Assembly: GCA_000750105.3 (NCBI GenBank)
Contig: JPHH03000006.1
Coordinates: 682,001 to 746,000, forward strand
Source of the DNA: Tolypocladium sp. Sup5 PDA-1
Lineage: Eukaryota > Ascomycota > Sordariomycetes > Hypocreales > Ophiocordycipitaceae
DNA length: 64,000 nt
Direction: 5' to 3'
Shown: piece by piece, positions 9,616 to 22,858 of the stretch
How the letters are laid out: every line of letters begins with the position of its first letter
How positions within the stretch are numbered: position 1 is the first letter of the stretch
The notes under the pieces: model-generated
Told to the model about the DNA's origin: nothing
Databases searched by the model: none
Seen by the model: the letters and a program-made list of their open reading frames with translations, nothing else
Position numbers and translations under genes: made by a program

Positions 9616-12600
9616 GACTGGCGGAGGACTGGAGGTGGGCATGGGGGACGATGGTGGGCGTGGGAGTGCGAGTGGGCGAGGGCGAGGGAGTGCGGGTAAA
9701 GCCATCACAGCACAGTATGTACAGAGCTGTAGGCAGGCGGCGGCTACCTTAATATGGAGGCAGCCCCAGGACCTTTTTTTCTTCCTCGGTGGCCAGGCGC
9801 TGGGCTGCTCGTTAACCGCTGCTGAAGACGGGAGACCGTGCTGCTGCTGCTGCAGGTTGCGGGCGACCTCGCACCCCCCAGCCAGTGGTTGCACTCGTAC
9901 CTAAGGTAGCTGTTGTCCACCGCAGTGAGCAAGCTGGACGCAAACGAAGCCTCCAGGCGCGGGGCGCCGCTCAGTGCCGTCTTGCGTCCCGGCGGTATCC
10001 CTGCAAGCAATCAATCAAACATAAACATCCGCGCAGCATGGAACATGGAAGGGAAACAGAGCAAGCAAGCTGCCCGATCGTTCGCCGCTGCTCCGTCTCT
10101 CCCTCCGCCGCGATGCTCTCCGAGTCTCCATCGCACGTCCGACGTCCGTTTGGTCCATGATCCATCTACGCTGCACGCCCCTCCCCCCGGCGAACGCTTC
10201 CAGAGACGGTTACGGCAACAGAACCAACAGCATCTCTCAGCGGGTCTCGGGCAACCACTCTGGGAGGGGCCGCCCAATCCCCAGGCGACGGCTTCTCTAG
10301 TGCCCGTCGTCGATGTGTCGCTCCAGCAGGTCCAAGGGCTGTTGGGTGCTCAGCGCGCCGTACATTTGACCTTCAGTCCATCCATGATCCAGGGATGGCC
10401 ACGGGTGGTGGGGGCGTGGCAGCCCTGCCAGCGGGCTCAGGGCTGGCATGGCTCGCCGTGGCAGAGCGACCTCCTCCGCTACGTGCGCTCAGTGGCGTCC
10501 ATCGATTGCTGATGGCCCAACAAGGCTGCCGCTGACTGCTGACGCTATTTTGCTTCTGCCAGGCACTGCACTGTGCGTCTTAGGGAGACACCCCCATTCG
10601 GTTGAGGTTGGCGGCGCATCGGCGCCGTACCCTCCAAGTACCGGGCTTCATCTCTCGTGAGTCGTCAGAGCCGACACCCCAGGTGATCTGGAAGAGAGAG
10701 AAAGATGCCATCGCCGGTGTGTGAAAGCCCAGCCCTTTTGTGCTGCCGCAATCTCCAGGCTACCAGGGTCTGCCGGACATGGCCTCGCAATGAAAAGCTC
10801 ACCTCGGGCAGCCATTCCACGACTTCAGCGAAACAGGCACCTAGTGCAGGGGAGACGAAGCCAGGCGGTGGCGCGCGGTAGGGACTCAGGGCGCCGCGAT
10901 GCGCTCATATCCAGCGCTGTGGTTGAGGAGGGTACGCCCATGCCCAGTTGAGCCAGCTGTGCCCTCGCACCCCGTTCTGAATTCGCGCTATCTCGGCCAC
11001 TTGCGCGCGCCATTGGCATTGCTCGCCGCCATTGGCCGTCGCCGATTGGGGCCGTCCGACTCGGGGCCCTCCCTGGGACGGTGTTGATCAATATCAGCGG
11101 TGCCATGTGAGCCCCTGGCAGGCCCGTGGCAGGCCCGGAGCGCGGCGGGACTGTCTCGTCTTGTCCGGTTTAATACCGTGTCTCTCGTCTGTGAGGTCAA
11201 GGTTAGGTTTAGGCCGATGGCAGAATGACAGCGCTGGAGGTTGGAAGGCTGGGAGGCAAGACCCGTCGTGGGGGCTATGAGTCTAAGCAGGTATGACGGG
11301 ACCGGTTTGATGTCCCAGCCGTTTTGCCCCGCCGCTCGGCGCATGCTGATAGTACCTTCCGTTACTTGCATGCGTCTGGGAGTCTCATGTAAGGCTTAGT
11401 ACCTCAAGGTAGCTCATGTCCTTGTTAGTGGCCTCTTTTCCGTCTTATTACGCGCAACGTCGCCCAACTGCAGATACAGACAAGAGAAAACAAAACAAAC
11501 AAACAGCAGCCTGGTTACACTGACGCTGTCGCACAGGTTGGGTTGCGCTGCGTCCTGCGCGTTACTGTACCTTGCGTGCGTAGTGGCACTTTGGCGGCAT
11601 GTACGAGGCAGGCCTGCGGCGGGTCTATCTGGGGCGCATCATGCATGAGAGCAAAAGCACACTCGCATGCCAGCTAACAGCAGCATGCCATCTCATCCGT
11701 GGTCTCCATCCAGTCGAAAAAGCCTTCGCTCAGCGTTGATCCGAGAAGTGTACACTAAATTTGTGCAAGGCCTCCGGGGCAGTGCCTGTTTATGGCCTCA
11801 ATTGGTCACGGCCGTGGAGGAGAGTGGCATCCACGCGCCAAACAAGACCAAGGCGAGGCCGCAAATGGAAGACCCATGTGCCCGTAAAGTCAGACAAGGC
11901 GGATGATCTGGCCCCCATAATAGCATCTGGAGCTTGTAGACGCTGGCAGTCACTTTGCTGCTACGAACTACACATTCCATGTCGTAGTGAGCAATACGTA
12001 TACCCAACAGCTAGGCGCAAAGGCTACAGCCACCAGCCCAATCCATCCTCTTCCGCAACGGGCCCGGGTCGTCTATCCGTAGGTACCTAGTCCCTCTTTC
12101 TCTGGGAGCCTCTCTTGCCGTTTCCAGAGCAGTCCCCGCAACGGCCACCTGCTGTTGGCTGTTGGCTGACATCCGTCTCTGTTTAAGGTATCGTCAGCGA
12201 AGGATTTCGGCGTTGTGGTCGTGGCTTGCCGTCGTCCCAATCTGCGGCCGCACGCACGCGCCCCCGCGGAGCATTGCAATGGCGCGCGGCAACATCCCTG
12301 GCCGGTGCCAAGCGGCTCTATCCCGTCTCAGTATTGCCGAGTATTACTGAGGTGCCCATATCAGTGCGTGTTTGTCTCGCGAGCTTTTCTACTTGCGGCC
12401 GTGCTTGTGCCAGCATTAGGTGGAAACCGCCATCACGCTCCGTGTACAACCAGTGGCCGCATTTGATGGTGTGGGGTTTCTCTGAGCATAAAAGTACACT
12501 GTGACGTGCAAGCCCCCAACCACGGTGCCACGGGATTCAGGAAAATGGACGACGCCTGTAGCAATGCAATATCGACGAGAGCCACATCGTCATGTCGGAA

Positions 12601-15600
12601 ACATGTACGGAGTATCTCAGTATCGTTTTGAAGTGCATACGCAGATCGTATATCTGAGAAGGGCAGGTGCGTTGCATCTAGTCGCCCTAGGCAAGTGCGG
12701 CGGCCCCTAGGGCCTACAAAAACCACCAACTGAATTTTCTCACCACTCCTTTCTCTTCCGACCTCCCACAAGATGGTCGTCTCGTCTGGGGTTACCACGT
12801 CAAATGAGCCATCCTCGTTAATCTCATACGTATCCCTCCGTTTGCCGGTCTCTCACGAGCAGGCCAAGCTCTCCTCGTCAGTTTCGAATTAGCCTTGCAC
12901 CTTTCGCCCTCTCCTCGTTCGATCCACCGATGGCCTCTGTCTCGGCCATTCTCAGCCGTGCATCTGCTGCAGTGCAACACTTCCAAGGTTCCTTTCGCGA
13001 TCTACCCGTTTCAAACCCCCGAACACGAGTGCCCAAGATGTGGCTGCAGATGGCCTTGGATCCGCAGGTCCAAAAGCCGTGCCGTCCCACCGCATCCCCA
13101 CGCGCCTTTGCTGCCTCGTTTTGCGCCCCCGAAAACGACCAGATCCTGCGGCCTGCTTGACAAACTTGACCAACAACGACAACAAACCCATGCTGCAATA
13201 GCAATCAGCAGCCCAGATACGGCGACGGGATTCGCGCCGCCGAGGCACCGTCACACGCCACCAGACGTCACCAGGGTCGACTTGCGGGTCTTCGCGAATC
13301 GCCGACGTCGCTTGCGGATGTTCACCATGACCGAGCAGCCGCAGCGCCTAGTCTACATGTGATTCGTTTCCAACATCTCGGGTTCGTGTAAGACAAGGCT
13401 ACGTATCGGACCAGCGCAGCACATCACTCTCCGAATGGACCAAGAAGCTACGCCGCTGTCATCTCGCACCGCCAGCTCAGCTGGGGTCATGCCGCCCCCA
13501 AAGATCATCTACCTGGGTAAGGTAGTGGTTGGTGTACCTAGTTTCACGCTGAAGCGTGTGGTGGTGCCGACCCCATGGCCACGTTCCTCATGAGAACCAA
13601 CAGTACTACGCCATCGCAACGATAAGCCTGGCCAATGAACTTTTGCAATTCCGAGTACCTCTATTCACTTTTGAACGGGCCATATTGCCGCTGTAGTTCA
13701 GCGCCAATGTCCTGGTGACATTGTGTGAAACAACTGTTGGCCGAGCAAACAGCCAGGGCCTTTATGTAGGCAGCCAAGGCAGTGCGCTGTTCTGCCGCTT
13801 CGATCGGTTCTCCAGCCAGGGCAATGGCCCCTTTCTGGCCTGCTTCGGCTGTACGAGCGCCATTGGCGAGACAGTTGTCCTTCAGCAGATGCATCGCTGT
13901 CACACCGATGCTCCAGTTCCTCTGCAGCCCTGGGATGGCACCGCAATCTGTCCAGGCATGACAATGCGCCCCTCTTCTTTCTTACGCCTTTCCTCATTGT
14001 CTAGCCAGACCTGGCCGCCAATCAGGCCCACACCGGCCGATAGAGGCCAACGAAGGGATGTCTATCCGTAGCATCTCCTGAGTCCTGATTATACGACCAC
14101 TCACAACGTCACACGTTGGCGTCACTGGCCGGCGGCAGTCACCCTTTCCCGCGGACGGGCCGCCTCGATATCTCGCGGGGAAACAACAGCCTGTCGAGCA
14201 TGGGACCACTTTACCCTAGCCTTGGGCAGTCTGCTACTTCGTACCCCAGAACCAACACATTCCTCCTTCACCGGCTCTTTGAGTAGCCTTCCGGCTCCCT
14301 TCAAGGGGTGCTCAAGTGACTCCCAGGCTCACGCCGGTATTGGAAGCCTGGCAGGCCGTTCATTAACCGTGAGTTCAAATTCAGACGGTCCAAAGCTCGA
14401 TGCTACATGCTCCGTACGAAGTACCTCTGGCTGTATCCTCCAACGGGAGCAGTTGTGTGACCCAACCCTCTGGCTGGAACTCGTCTAGAAGCGCATACCC
14501 CTGAACCCTGCACTGGGTTCCAGCCCCATCCGACTGCTTGGGTCGGCAGCGACGCTCGGGTCGGTCCATCGATGTGTTACAACGACCCATCTTGCGATGC
14601 CGATCGGATTCGCACCGATACCGGCTGTCGAGTGAGGGGTTCTCCGGGCGCCTTCAAGCATGCCTCAATGATCGCAGGCCATCAGATGACTATCTGGAGA
14701 CATGGGCTTGGAGGCAGTGCCAGTCCATGCCGTGAAGCCAGGCCTGATCGACACAGTGTGCAATGGGTAGACGCCACCTCAGCTATCCAGTAGTGGGAGA
14801 CCACGGACAATGCCGGTAGTAGTGCTGGGCAAGCCAGAAGCGTCGGAACGTGCATGTCTTGGTGTAAGGCATGGTTCAGGGACGCGGGAGGAGCTACCCC
14901 CCAGTGTCCAACCAGCAGAACGCATCTGGCTATGATTGGGCAACTTCGCAGGCAAGAGAAAGAGGGTCGATGAGCCTACTTCTAGTCTCCGGGTGATGTT
15001 GGACAGCGACGGTTACTCACCGCTTTACTACTGCACACCCTATTCGCCTTCTCCTCGCCTGTGGAAGTTGGCAGCAATTGACATGGTATTTGTCCTTTGC
15101 CCCTTAATACGGCGAGGCCGCTCATTTGCCATTTGCAGCCTTTTCCGGGGACCTGGCTCCTAGTCGGCAGTCCCTTCGCAAGCCACCGTGGGTTACGGGT
15201 GACCCCAATGGGACGTAGTGCCGCCAGGTGGTGCGGGCATATGGGCTGACGAGCCCAGGCTTGAAAAGGAAGCGACGAGAGCCATCACTGCTGTGAGATG
15301 ACGCCTTTCCCGCCCGCTGATGCCAGTTTGAGTAGGTGGCTCATGATGATCACAATCTGCAAGCTACGTTCTAGCCAAGACCACACCGACTTCGACTTGG
15401 GTCTCGGCGGAAAGGCAGTTTGCTTCCAAAGCTAGCGTGAGCGCGAGCCACAACGGCTCACCGGTAACCGGCCATTGCCATGATAGGTCAAGCACACGAA
15501 GGCAAATGGGTGGTGATGAATCTGACCAGTTCTAGGCAGGATGCCCGAAATCCACAACACGGGCTTCAACCCGGAACCGACAGCAAACCCCCACCCCCTT

Positions 15601-17220
15601 AGGATGCTTGCACACGCACGGCAACGCACGAGCCTGGCCAGGGTATCCGTCGCTCCACACGCCATTTTTTGCAGCCTCACACGCCCCGTCGGTGATGCTT
15701 GTCTAGACGACAGCGGTGTTTCATGCTGTGCCGCCAGCAGGGCAAATATCGTCGTAAACAATCAAGGCAACGCGAGCAATTCCAGCAGGGTTACTCCGTA
15801 CAGGATTTTGCTTACCGCCCAGGTGGCCTTGTTCAAGCCCACTGCTGCCCGCCGTCTCTCGTGCTTGGTTATCATAATGGATCTGATGGCTCAGACAGGT
15901 CCGGACGACGGCGGACGTGTCGCTGCTTCGCACGCGCCCGTAAGCACCTGCACCCAGGATCAGCGCCACCGTGCGCCCGCCGGAAAACGCTACGGACACG
16001 TACAAGGAGCCTAGCAGCAGCAAACACCACCGTCGTGTCGCAAGGCAAAATCTCCGATGCCTCAGGACGTTGGGCTGCGGGCACCTCGCAACAACCCCTG
16101 TCACCTGCGCCCCACTGACGCCATTGGATGAACCAGACTGTCGGGTCGAGGTGCGGGGGCGTGTGAAATTGCGAGGGCAGGGCAGGTGCTTTAGTCACCA
16201 AGCGGTACTCCGTGCTCGCGCTGGGACTTTTTGCAACGACTGCTCTCGAGGCACAAACGTGTCCAGCTGATGAACGTGTCGTGTCGAGTCGTCGCATCGG
16301 TGGCTGGGGCCGGCCCTGGATGCGCATCCTCTGGCCGCCCTCTGCGTCGCTGCGCTTGCCACATTCAGCAGCACGCAGGCCAATATTGATGGAGCCGGAA
16401 TCGGTTCTCCCTCGGCCAAGGTCCACGTCCCAGCAGTGATCAGCGAAGGATTCCGTGCAGCCGCGGCTTGTCAAGCGCGGCAAGCGATCGTGTAGCGCCG
16501 CTTACACATGCGACGGCTGCAGACCACAACGTCCTTGGTGGATTTGCCGCGCCTTAATCGTGCTTCACAACCAACAAGCGGAGCTTCACCATGCAACGGG
16601 GAGACAACATGCTGGCCAAGAGCCTGTGGGAGTGGCATCTGGACCGCGGCGCCGCGGCAAGAGATGACTTACTCTGCATTGACGCGCGTCAATGGCGGAC
16701 GGCGGTAAGCGACGTGCATACTCTTGTTACATGTCGTCATATTTGTTGGCTCTAATTGCCGTTGGGTTGCTGCAAGTTTTCGTAACCTCTTGTTTGGAAG
16801 AGGTGATATGCAGCGCTGACGGGGCTCCACCTCACGAGAGCGAGTATTGGTTTTTAACCTTGTTATCTTTTGCTTTCGGCCCGTTCCCTATAGTACAAGC
16901 GCAGTACGCAAACGTGATACACAAACGCCCACTCCCCTCCTAAAAAGCAGCCAAGTCTTTTCTTGCCTCGTGACGAATCGTCAGAGGTGAAGAGGCTTCT
17001 CGTCCCATCCCGGTTCATTCTGATGCCCTGTTTTTGCCTTTTCATCATGCGACCATGCGCGGGCTTTTCGTAATAGTATGCAACATTTGAGACTGGGCAA
17101 CCATTCAACCTCCCAGCCCGTCCTTGCCGCTCCGCCTTCTCATCCCCCCGCGCATATACTTGGGGTGCTTTCCGGAGAGGGTCACAACCGACGCGCTCGC
17201 CACCGGCTTACGGTCACGAT

Positions 17221-19116
17221 TTACCACTCGTACTCGCCAGTGGCCTTGTGAAAGACGTACTCCTTTCCATTAACGGTGAGCACGCCATCCTTCAGCGTGC
17301 ATTTCCTGCGGGGGGTGGTGTGTTAGCTGTTAGTTCATAACCAGAGGGGGTGAAAGATATGGCGTCAAAGACTGGGCGTGGAAAGGGGGAGAGGTGCGCG
17401 AGCTATGGTAAAGGATCCACAACGTACCACTTGTTCTTGACGCGCTGGACCTTGTCGTACATGCAGAGCATGATATGACCGAGGCCCTCATCATCGACCT
17501 CGTCGTCGTCGCGATCCTCCTCGGGATCGTCGAGGTCTGAGTTGATGGCGTCTTCGTCATCAATATCATCGTCGTCTTCGTTTCCGCCATCAAACGCGGC
17601 GACGCCCTTGCCCTTTCCTCGCTTGGCGGGCGCGGTGCGGTGCCTAGTAGCCTCCTTCAGGGGGAGCATCAGGCCGCCGCCCTCCATGGCCTTGGCCTTG
17701 GCGGCGATTTGCTCATGCAGCATGCGGTCGATTTCAACCCTGCCCAGCTCGTGGACGCTTCCTGTGGCGCCACGCTGGAGGAGGACGCCTTCATAGTCGT
17801 TCTCGTCGTCGCCAGCTCCGTCAGTCTGTCCGTTGCTGATGTGGTTGGCCGCGTCTGCGCCAGCAGGGGGCTGCTGCTGCTGGGCCGAGGCGTTAGCCAT
17901 CGGCTCGCCTTGATTTCCAGCCTGTCCCGGTTGCTGCTGGCCCATGCGGTCCTGGATGGCATTGATGGAGCCGGCAGCCCTCATGCCGTATTGGAGCTGG
18001 AGTTGCTGCGCCGCTCTACTAGCCGCGACGCTGGTTTTGTTCTCCGCGCCATTGTAGTTGGGATACGGGGGCATGGCATTGGCCAGCGAACCTGGCTCCT
18101 GCTTGATGTTTTCCTGCTTCACAAAGCCGGGCTCTTGCTTGATGCCATTCTGCGCCGGTCCGCCGCCAACATTGGGCAGGGACAGCTGCGGTGAGAAATG
18201 GGCCTGAGTATGAGTCTGGCTCGAGGGTCCTGGTGCGGCCGGAGCAGCCTGGGCAGGTGGCGGGGGCTCAGGCTTGGGATCCCAAGGGAAGCGTGCCACA
18301 TCGAGCTGAGAAAGCTTTTGTTGCCATCCCTATGAAGGTTGCGTTAGCAAGTCAGTCAGGTCACGGGGTTCGAGTAAGTCATGGCATCGACGACACTGGT
18401 GAAAGGGGATGAAACTCTGGATAGGGGGGGACGGTCATGTACTCGACTGCGGTCTATGCAAGCCACTAGGCAAACATCAGCAGCTTGCGAGAGTTTGGAA
18501 GCCCCCATCACGGTATGCCAAACAGCCCATCTATCCAACAGCTGGGACAGGGAATGCTGCAGGGCAACCTGGCCTTGGGCTCGAGGTTGGGCGGCACGTG
18601 ACTCGAGGCAGCCGTGCCAATCAGACGCGGAGGCTGCCTGGAGCAAGCAGTGCAGCGCAGGGGCTTGGGCATAAAAAGGCCCAGATAAACGCTGGGGTCG
18701 CCCGCCCTCGCTGCGCCAGACAACCCGACGCTCTCCACCTCCAGTCAACCCCAGTGTCGCCGCCGCCTCCTCCTCGTCACCACAATCAGTGCGTGCACCT
18801 CTGCCAGACGCCAGCATGCAGGCATGTCGTAAGGGCACTCGCCGTCTCGACTCTAGCCAAGTGCAACAGAACAAAAAGGGACAGCCAGGCGGCAAACCAG
18901 AGCGCTGAGGTAGGGCGATTGCTCGTGCTCTCTCGACACCCTGGTTCCGTGTCTCGGGTGGTGGTGGTGGCGACGGACAAAGGAGAGGGACCTTACCTGT
19001 CGCAGCTCCTCCAGCACAGACTCTTCCACGCCGCTCTCCTCGAAATCGACTCGCGAGCTATTAATCACCTCCTCGATGATGGACTGGTAGACGTTGCCCA
19101 CGGCCTGGTTCGACAT
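17221..19116 (-). CDS. toa1: TFIIA large (alpha/beta) subunit
   Basis: Three exons on minus, 19116-18997, 18329-17428 and 17305-17221, encode 368 aa. TFIIA binds TBP and the TATA box and stabilises the RNA polymerase II preinitiation complex in the nucleus. Exon 1 is the N-terminal four-helix-bundle part (VGNVYQSIIEEVINSSRVDF), continued by WQQKLSQLDVARFPWDPKPE in exon 2. The middle is a Pro/Gln-rich spacer with NIKQEP-type repeats, followed by an acidic tract (DDDDIDDEDAINSDLDDPEE), and the C-terminus is the beta-barrel (YDKVQRVKNKWKCTLKDGVL to GKEYVFHKATGEYEW). Both ends match the family strongly. The first intron is 667 nt, far longer than any other intron here; its ends (gtaagg and catag) and the frame are nevertheless clean. 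Confidence 0.95.
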
Positions 19117-20175
19117 GGTGGCGTGCCGCTCCACGCGAGTCTCGCCTCAATCTGTCGTCGTCGTCTGGCTGCCCACAGCTCGTCGCCTCACGATTGCTCG
19201 AACTTGTCGCGCCGCAGCCAGAATGCCCTCGCTGCTCCCCAAAAAGCGTTTTTGTTGCCTCGGTCGGCGTGGATACACGGTCCAGTGCCCGCGCGGTCTC
19301 GCAAAGGCGACGGCGGATGACGTTTGCCGGGCCGCTGGCGCTGTGAAGTCGTAGGCACAAGCCTGCCTGTCTGGCAGCTCTATGGGCAGCAAACGGGGTG
19401 CCCGCACGTAAACCAGCTCTTGGTGAAGCTATTCGTATATGCTAGCGATATTCTCTCGCGTTCCCAGGGTTGCCGTTTCGTACAGCCAGTCTCGTCGTGG
19501 GTTGGCTTCGTGGTGTGCAGTGGTGAGAGTTGCCTGCGCTAGGTGGATTTCACCTTGTAGAACCACCACCGCTCGGGTCTCTCGCTTAGTAATCCTGGAG
19601 CGATCCTCTGCGACGGCAACTCCGCCCCCAAAAATTCATCGATATGCTGGCGGCATCTCATCAATGGCCACTGAATTTGGTGGTAGCTTTCTCATCATAG
19701 TCGGTTGTCCGGTGCTGTTTAATCCACGACAAGGCTACTTCGTACTCGCGCACCCCTCGTCTTGTCTAGATGCCCTGGTGTGACGACAGCTCTGACATCA
19801 AGAACAAAGTAGCGCTCACATGTTAGCATGGCGAGCATCACTGCAATAGCGTCCACCCTTGGCTGAGAAAAAGAAAGGGGCCAATTATTTTATATGGCAC
19901 CTTGCTCCTTTTCAAGTACTATGGATTATCCATTCCCTCCTAACCTGTACAACATATCCCCTAATCACCAAAAGGGTCCCCGTGACGTGCCGTCGTGGCT
20001 CATGTTCAGACTGTCCCATTCTGTTCGTTCAGCGTGGAGAAGCACTTTCGTACCACGTGCGAAAAAGAGTACGCAAAAACTCCCAAGCGCCGTGCTCAAA
20101 ATTCACAACTTCGTGAAATCGAGGTGCAAGTGAAACGGACCATACCTACCGTTGACGAGTTGGTACGACGTACGT
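19117..20175. other. toa1 promoter and cdc20 3' region
   Basis: In this 1.06 kb gap both flanking genes read on minus. The open frames seen (for example 19439-19783 on plus) lack family features. One TACTTCGTA word is at 19736-19744. No RNA gene is recognised. Confidence 0.55.
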
Positions 20176-22036
20176 CTATCGGATGGTCATCTGCTTGACC
20201 ATGTCGGCCTTGCCAGAAGCCCCAGCACCGCTGATGCCACCGGCCGCTCCAGCCTTCTTCTCGAAGACCTTCCAGAACTTCAAGCTCTCATCAGCAGCTA
20301 CAAACTTTGTTAGTGTCTAGTACTCGCAGGGTGAACAGTAGTATAAACTCACCAGCCGTGGCCAGCATCTGGCCGTCGGGGCTGAGGCAGCTGTGCAGGA
20401 CTCGGCTCTCGTGGGCTGGAATCTCAACGTTGCGGACGAGGGTCGGGTAGCTCCAGATGCTGAGCGAGTTGTCGGGGAAGCCGCTCGAGCTGACAATCTC
20501 GCGGTAGTGGGGGCTCCAGCGAAGGGAGGTAACCTGGGAGCCGGTATCGATGCTGTTGACGCGAGCACCAGAGGTGGAGTTCCAGAAGTGGATGTGACGG
20601 TCATAAGAGCCACCTCCAGTGGCCAGCAGGTTCATGTTCCAGGGGCACCAGGCGAGGGCCTTGACAGCAGCCTTGTGGTTCGTCTTGGTGAACTTAGGCA
20701 CCGACAGGGAGCGAGCGTCCCAGATGGAGACCAGGTTGTCATTGCCGCCAGTAGCAAGCTGTGCACCGTCTGATCGCCACTCCAGGCCGCAGACCTCGGA
20801 GGTGTGGGAAACGAGCTCGGCGACCTTGTGCTCGGCGATGCGGACATCGTGGTTGAAGACGAGGCCGCTTCGGGCGCCGGTGGACAGCAGGTGCTTGTTC
20901 CAGCCCATGACACCGACACGGGTGTCGTGGCCGAACATGCTGCGGATCTTCTGAGCCTCGGCAACGTCCCAGATCTGAACCTCACCGGTGCCCATACCAA
21001 CGCCGACGTAGGCTCCATCATCAGACCACTTGACGCTGCTGATGTAGGTATCCGCGGGGCTCTCAAGCAAGCAGCTGACGCTGCCCTCATCTGCAGACCA
21101 GACGTAGACGCTGCGCTCCAGACCGATAGCAACCTGGTTTCCGGAGCTCCAGTCGAGCAGGTTGAGGTAGTAGTCGTCGATGAGGCCTGGGGCATCAAGG
21201 ACACGCTCGGGGGCGGTGGCGATGCGTCGACGCAGCTGAGCAGAGCTGGTGCTGGTGGACTTGAGCGGTCTGTTGTACTGCTGGCGAAGATCGATGGGCT
21301 TGGAAGACTCGGGGGCCGCAGGCTTGAACTCGAGGATCCGCGTGTTCAGGTTGACGCCGCAGGCGTTGGCCAAAGAGTCCTGGTAGGCAACCGTGTTGGG
21401 GGACGGCCGGGAGTAGTTGTCTGCCTCGTCGTCGTCGTCGTTGATGTTCAGGCTCTCGAGCGCTGCAGCGGCGTCATCGGCCGCCGACGACAGCACCGAT
21501 GAGCTCTCGGCGTTGTTGCTCCTAGGTCGTTGCCGGTCATTGGAGCTCAGCTTGCTTGAGCCAGCGTTGGAGATGGCGGAGCTGGCACCGCGGTTGGGGA
21601 TGAAACGGTCGCCGCCGTAGTTGATCGTGGTCTTGGCCGACTTTTGTCGGAGCGGGGCCTTCTTGGATTTAGAGCTGGCAGGGGTCTTGCCAGTTCCAGT
21701 GAGAGTGAAGTCGGACACGCCCAACTCGAGAGCCTTGCGGGGCGTCTGGACGCCACGGGCAATGTTGGACTTGGGCGACTCTCGGTGGGAGGGCTTGGAG
21801 GCAGATCGGGAGAGATGTGCCATGAGGTTTCCACCGTACGTGGACTTGGAGGATGCGCGGCAGTCATTGCTGGACCGTCCCTCGGGGGTGAAGGGAGACG
21901 AGTTCAGGTTGACAGGGACGATGGTGGTTGAAGCCTGCCGTGGCGAAGGGGTGAGAGGCATCCGTCCACCAGCGGTACGAGAGGAGAACAGGCCCTTGTG
22001 GGACTTGAGGGGGGTTGATACTGATGCCATGGCCAT
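20176..22036 (-). CDS. cdc20: Cdc20/Slp1, WD40 activator of the anaphase-promoting complex
   Basis: Two exons on minus, 22036-20353 and 20297-20176, encode 601 aa. Cdc20 recruits securin and cyclin B to APC/C at metaphase and is the target of the spindle checkpoint. The N-terminal 300 residues are low-complexity and phospho-site rich, with an RxxL degron-like RKAL at 100-103 and the APC/C-binding C-box DRFIPNR at 143-149. The seven-bladed WD40 propeller begins at RVLDAPGLIDDYYLNLLDWS, a block typical of Cdc20 and shared in part with Cdh1, and the protein ends in an Ile-Arg tail (MTIR) that docks on APC/C. I saw no KEN box. The exon 2 join (GCTG|CTGCT) with a CACTAAC branch point restores the last blade (DESLKFWKVF). 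A second in-frame ATG two codons downstream is equally possible. It is divergent from the Kelch-BTB gene. Confidence 0.95.
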
Positions 22037-22858
22037 GATGACTGACTCTGATGTGTATCAACTATGTGGGGATCTCCAAAGTAGCAACTGAATGCGTCGA
22101 CAGAGGATCGAAGCTTCAATGGTTCTCGAACGAGTTCCAAGACACTCTAGCTAAAGGTTCCTGGTGGTTAGTATTTCAGTACTCGTGCGCAGTGTTTGAT
22201 AAAGTCGAAGGTGCCTTCACGGAGACGGCGAAGCCGGTGGGCGATGAGATGGCTGCGAAGAGCGATGAGATCTGGTGGACTTCTAGGTTTGTCTTGTGAA
22301 AGGCGTTTGGGAGAGATTGGCAAAGCGAAAGCTCTGCGAGAGCGGGAGCAAGACGAAGAGGGAAGGGAGCGGCTTGAAGAACGTGGTTTATGGAGAGAGG
22401 ACGAGAGGGAAACGATGCTCATTCACGCTTTCCTTTTATTTACTTTCGGCCCCGCCATGCGTCTGTCCGGGCAACGGGCTTGGAGGGGTGACGGAACCGG
22501 AAAATACCCATGCCGACTCCGCGCGGCAACATCTGCGCTAATCCTATTACGGGCACGACCCCCTGCATTTGCCCCAGAGAAATCTGCAGGGGGGTTGGGA
22601 CGAGGCGACGATGCTAAATTTGCCCAGCCCAGACCAGCGCATCAGCCCCAGATTAAACGGCGTTTGGCGCTCGGCAGACCATCGACATCGTCCAACTCAT
22701 TCCCACCCACCTCTGGAGGCCCATCGCCGTCGCCCGCAGCCTCGTTGCTGCATCTCTCTCTGCTCCTCGCTCCCAGCGGTCTCGGTCGCCTCATAGCCGA
22801 CTGATTGCGTCCATCAGCGCCCCCAGAGACATGACCTCGTAGCGTCTCTTCAGTCACC
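22037..22858. promoter_or_regulatory. Divergent promoter between cdc20 and the Kelch-BTB gene
   Basis: This 822-base region separates two start codons on opposite strands, so it must carry both promoters. It contains an AT-rich patch near 22430 (CTTTTATTTACTTT) and pyrimidine-rich DNA (22690-22800) before the plus-strand start. No conserved cell-cycle element stood out on reading. Confidence 0.5.

Larger units (their letters stand above)
7886..17220. other. 9.3 kb gene-free region upstream of laeA
   Basis: No frame in this stretch gives a domain, conserved motif or splice chain that I can defend, on either strand. Composition looks balanced rather than AT-rich, so it does not look like a RIP-mutated repeat block. 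The first 1.4 kb reads as pyrimidine-rich on the laeA strand and may be its 5' leader. Elsewhere there are microsatellites (GAGC at 9261-9276, GTG at 9595-9615) and scattered short palindromic words: TACTTCGTA at 9332, 14235 and 14415; TACTCCGTA type at 12606 and 15792; TACCT..GGTA type at 9898, 11400, 12080 and 13510. The tail end (16.9-17.2 kb) holds the toa1 3' region. Confidence 0.55.

Noticed and set aside
16692..16943. 83-codon plus frame with one hydrophobic segment (YLLALIAVGLLQVFVTSC)
   Set aside because: Only a single short frame, no signal of conservation, no splice partners; hydrophobic runs of this size arise by chance in 64 kb.
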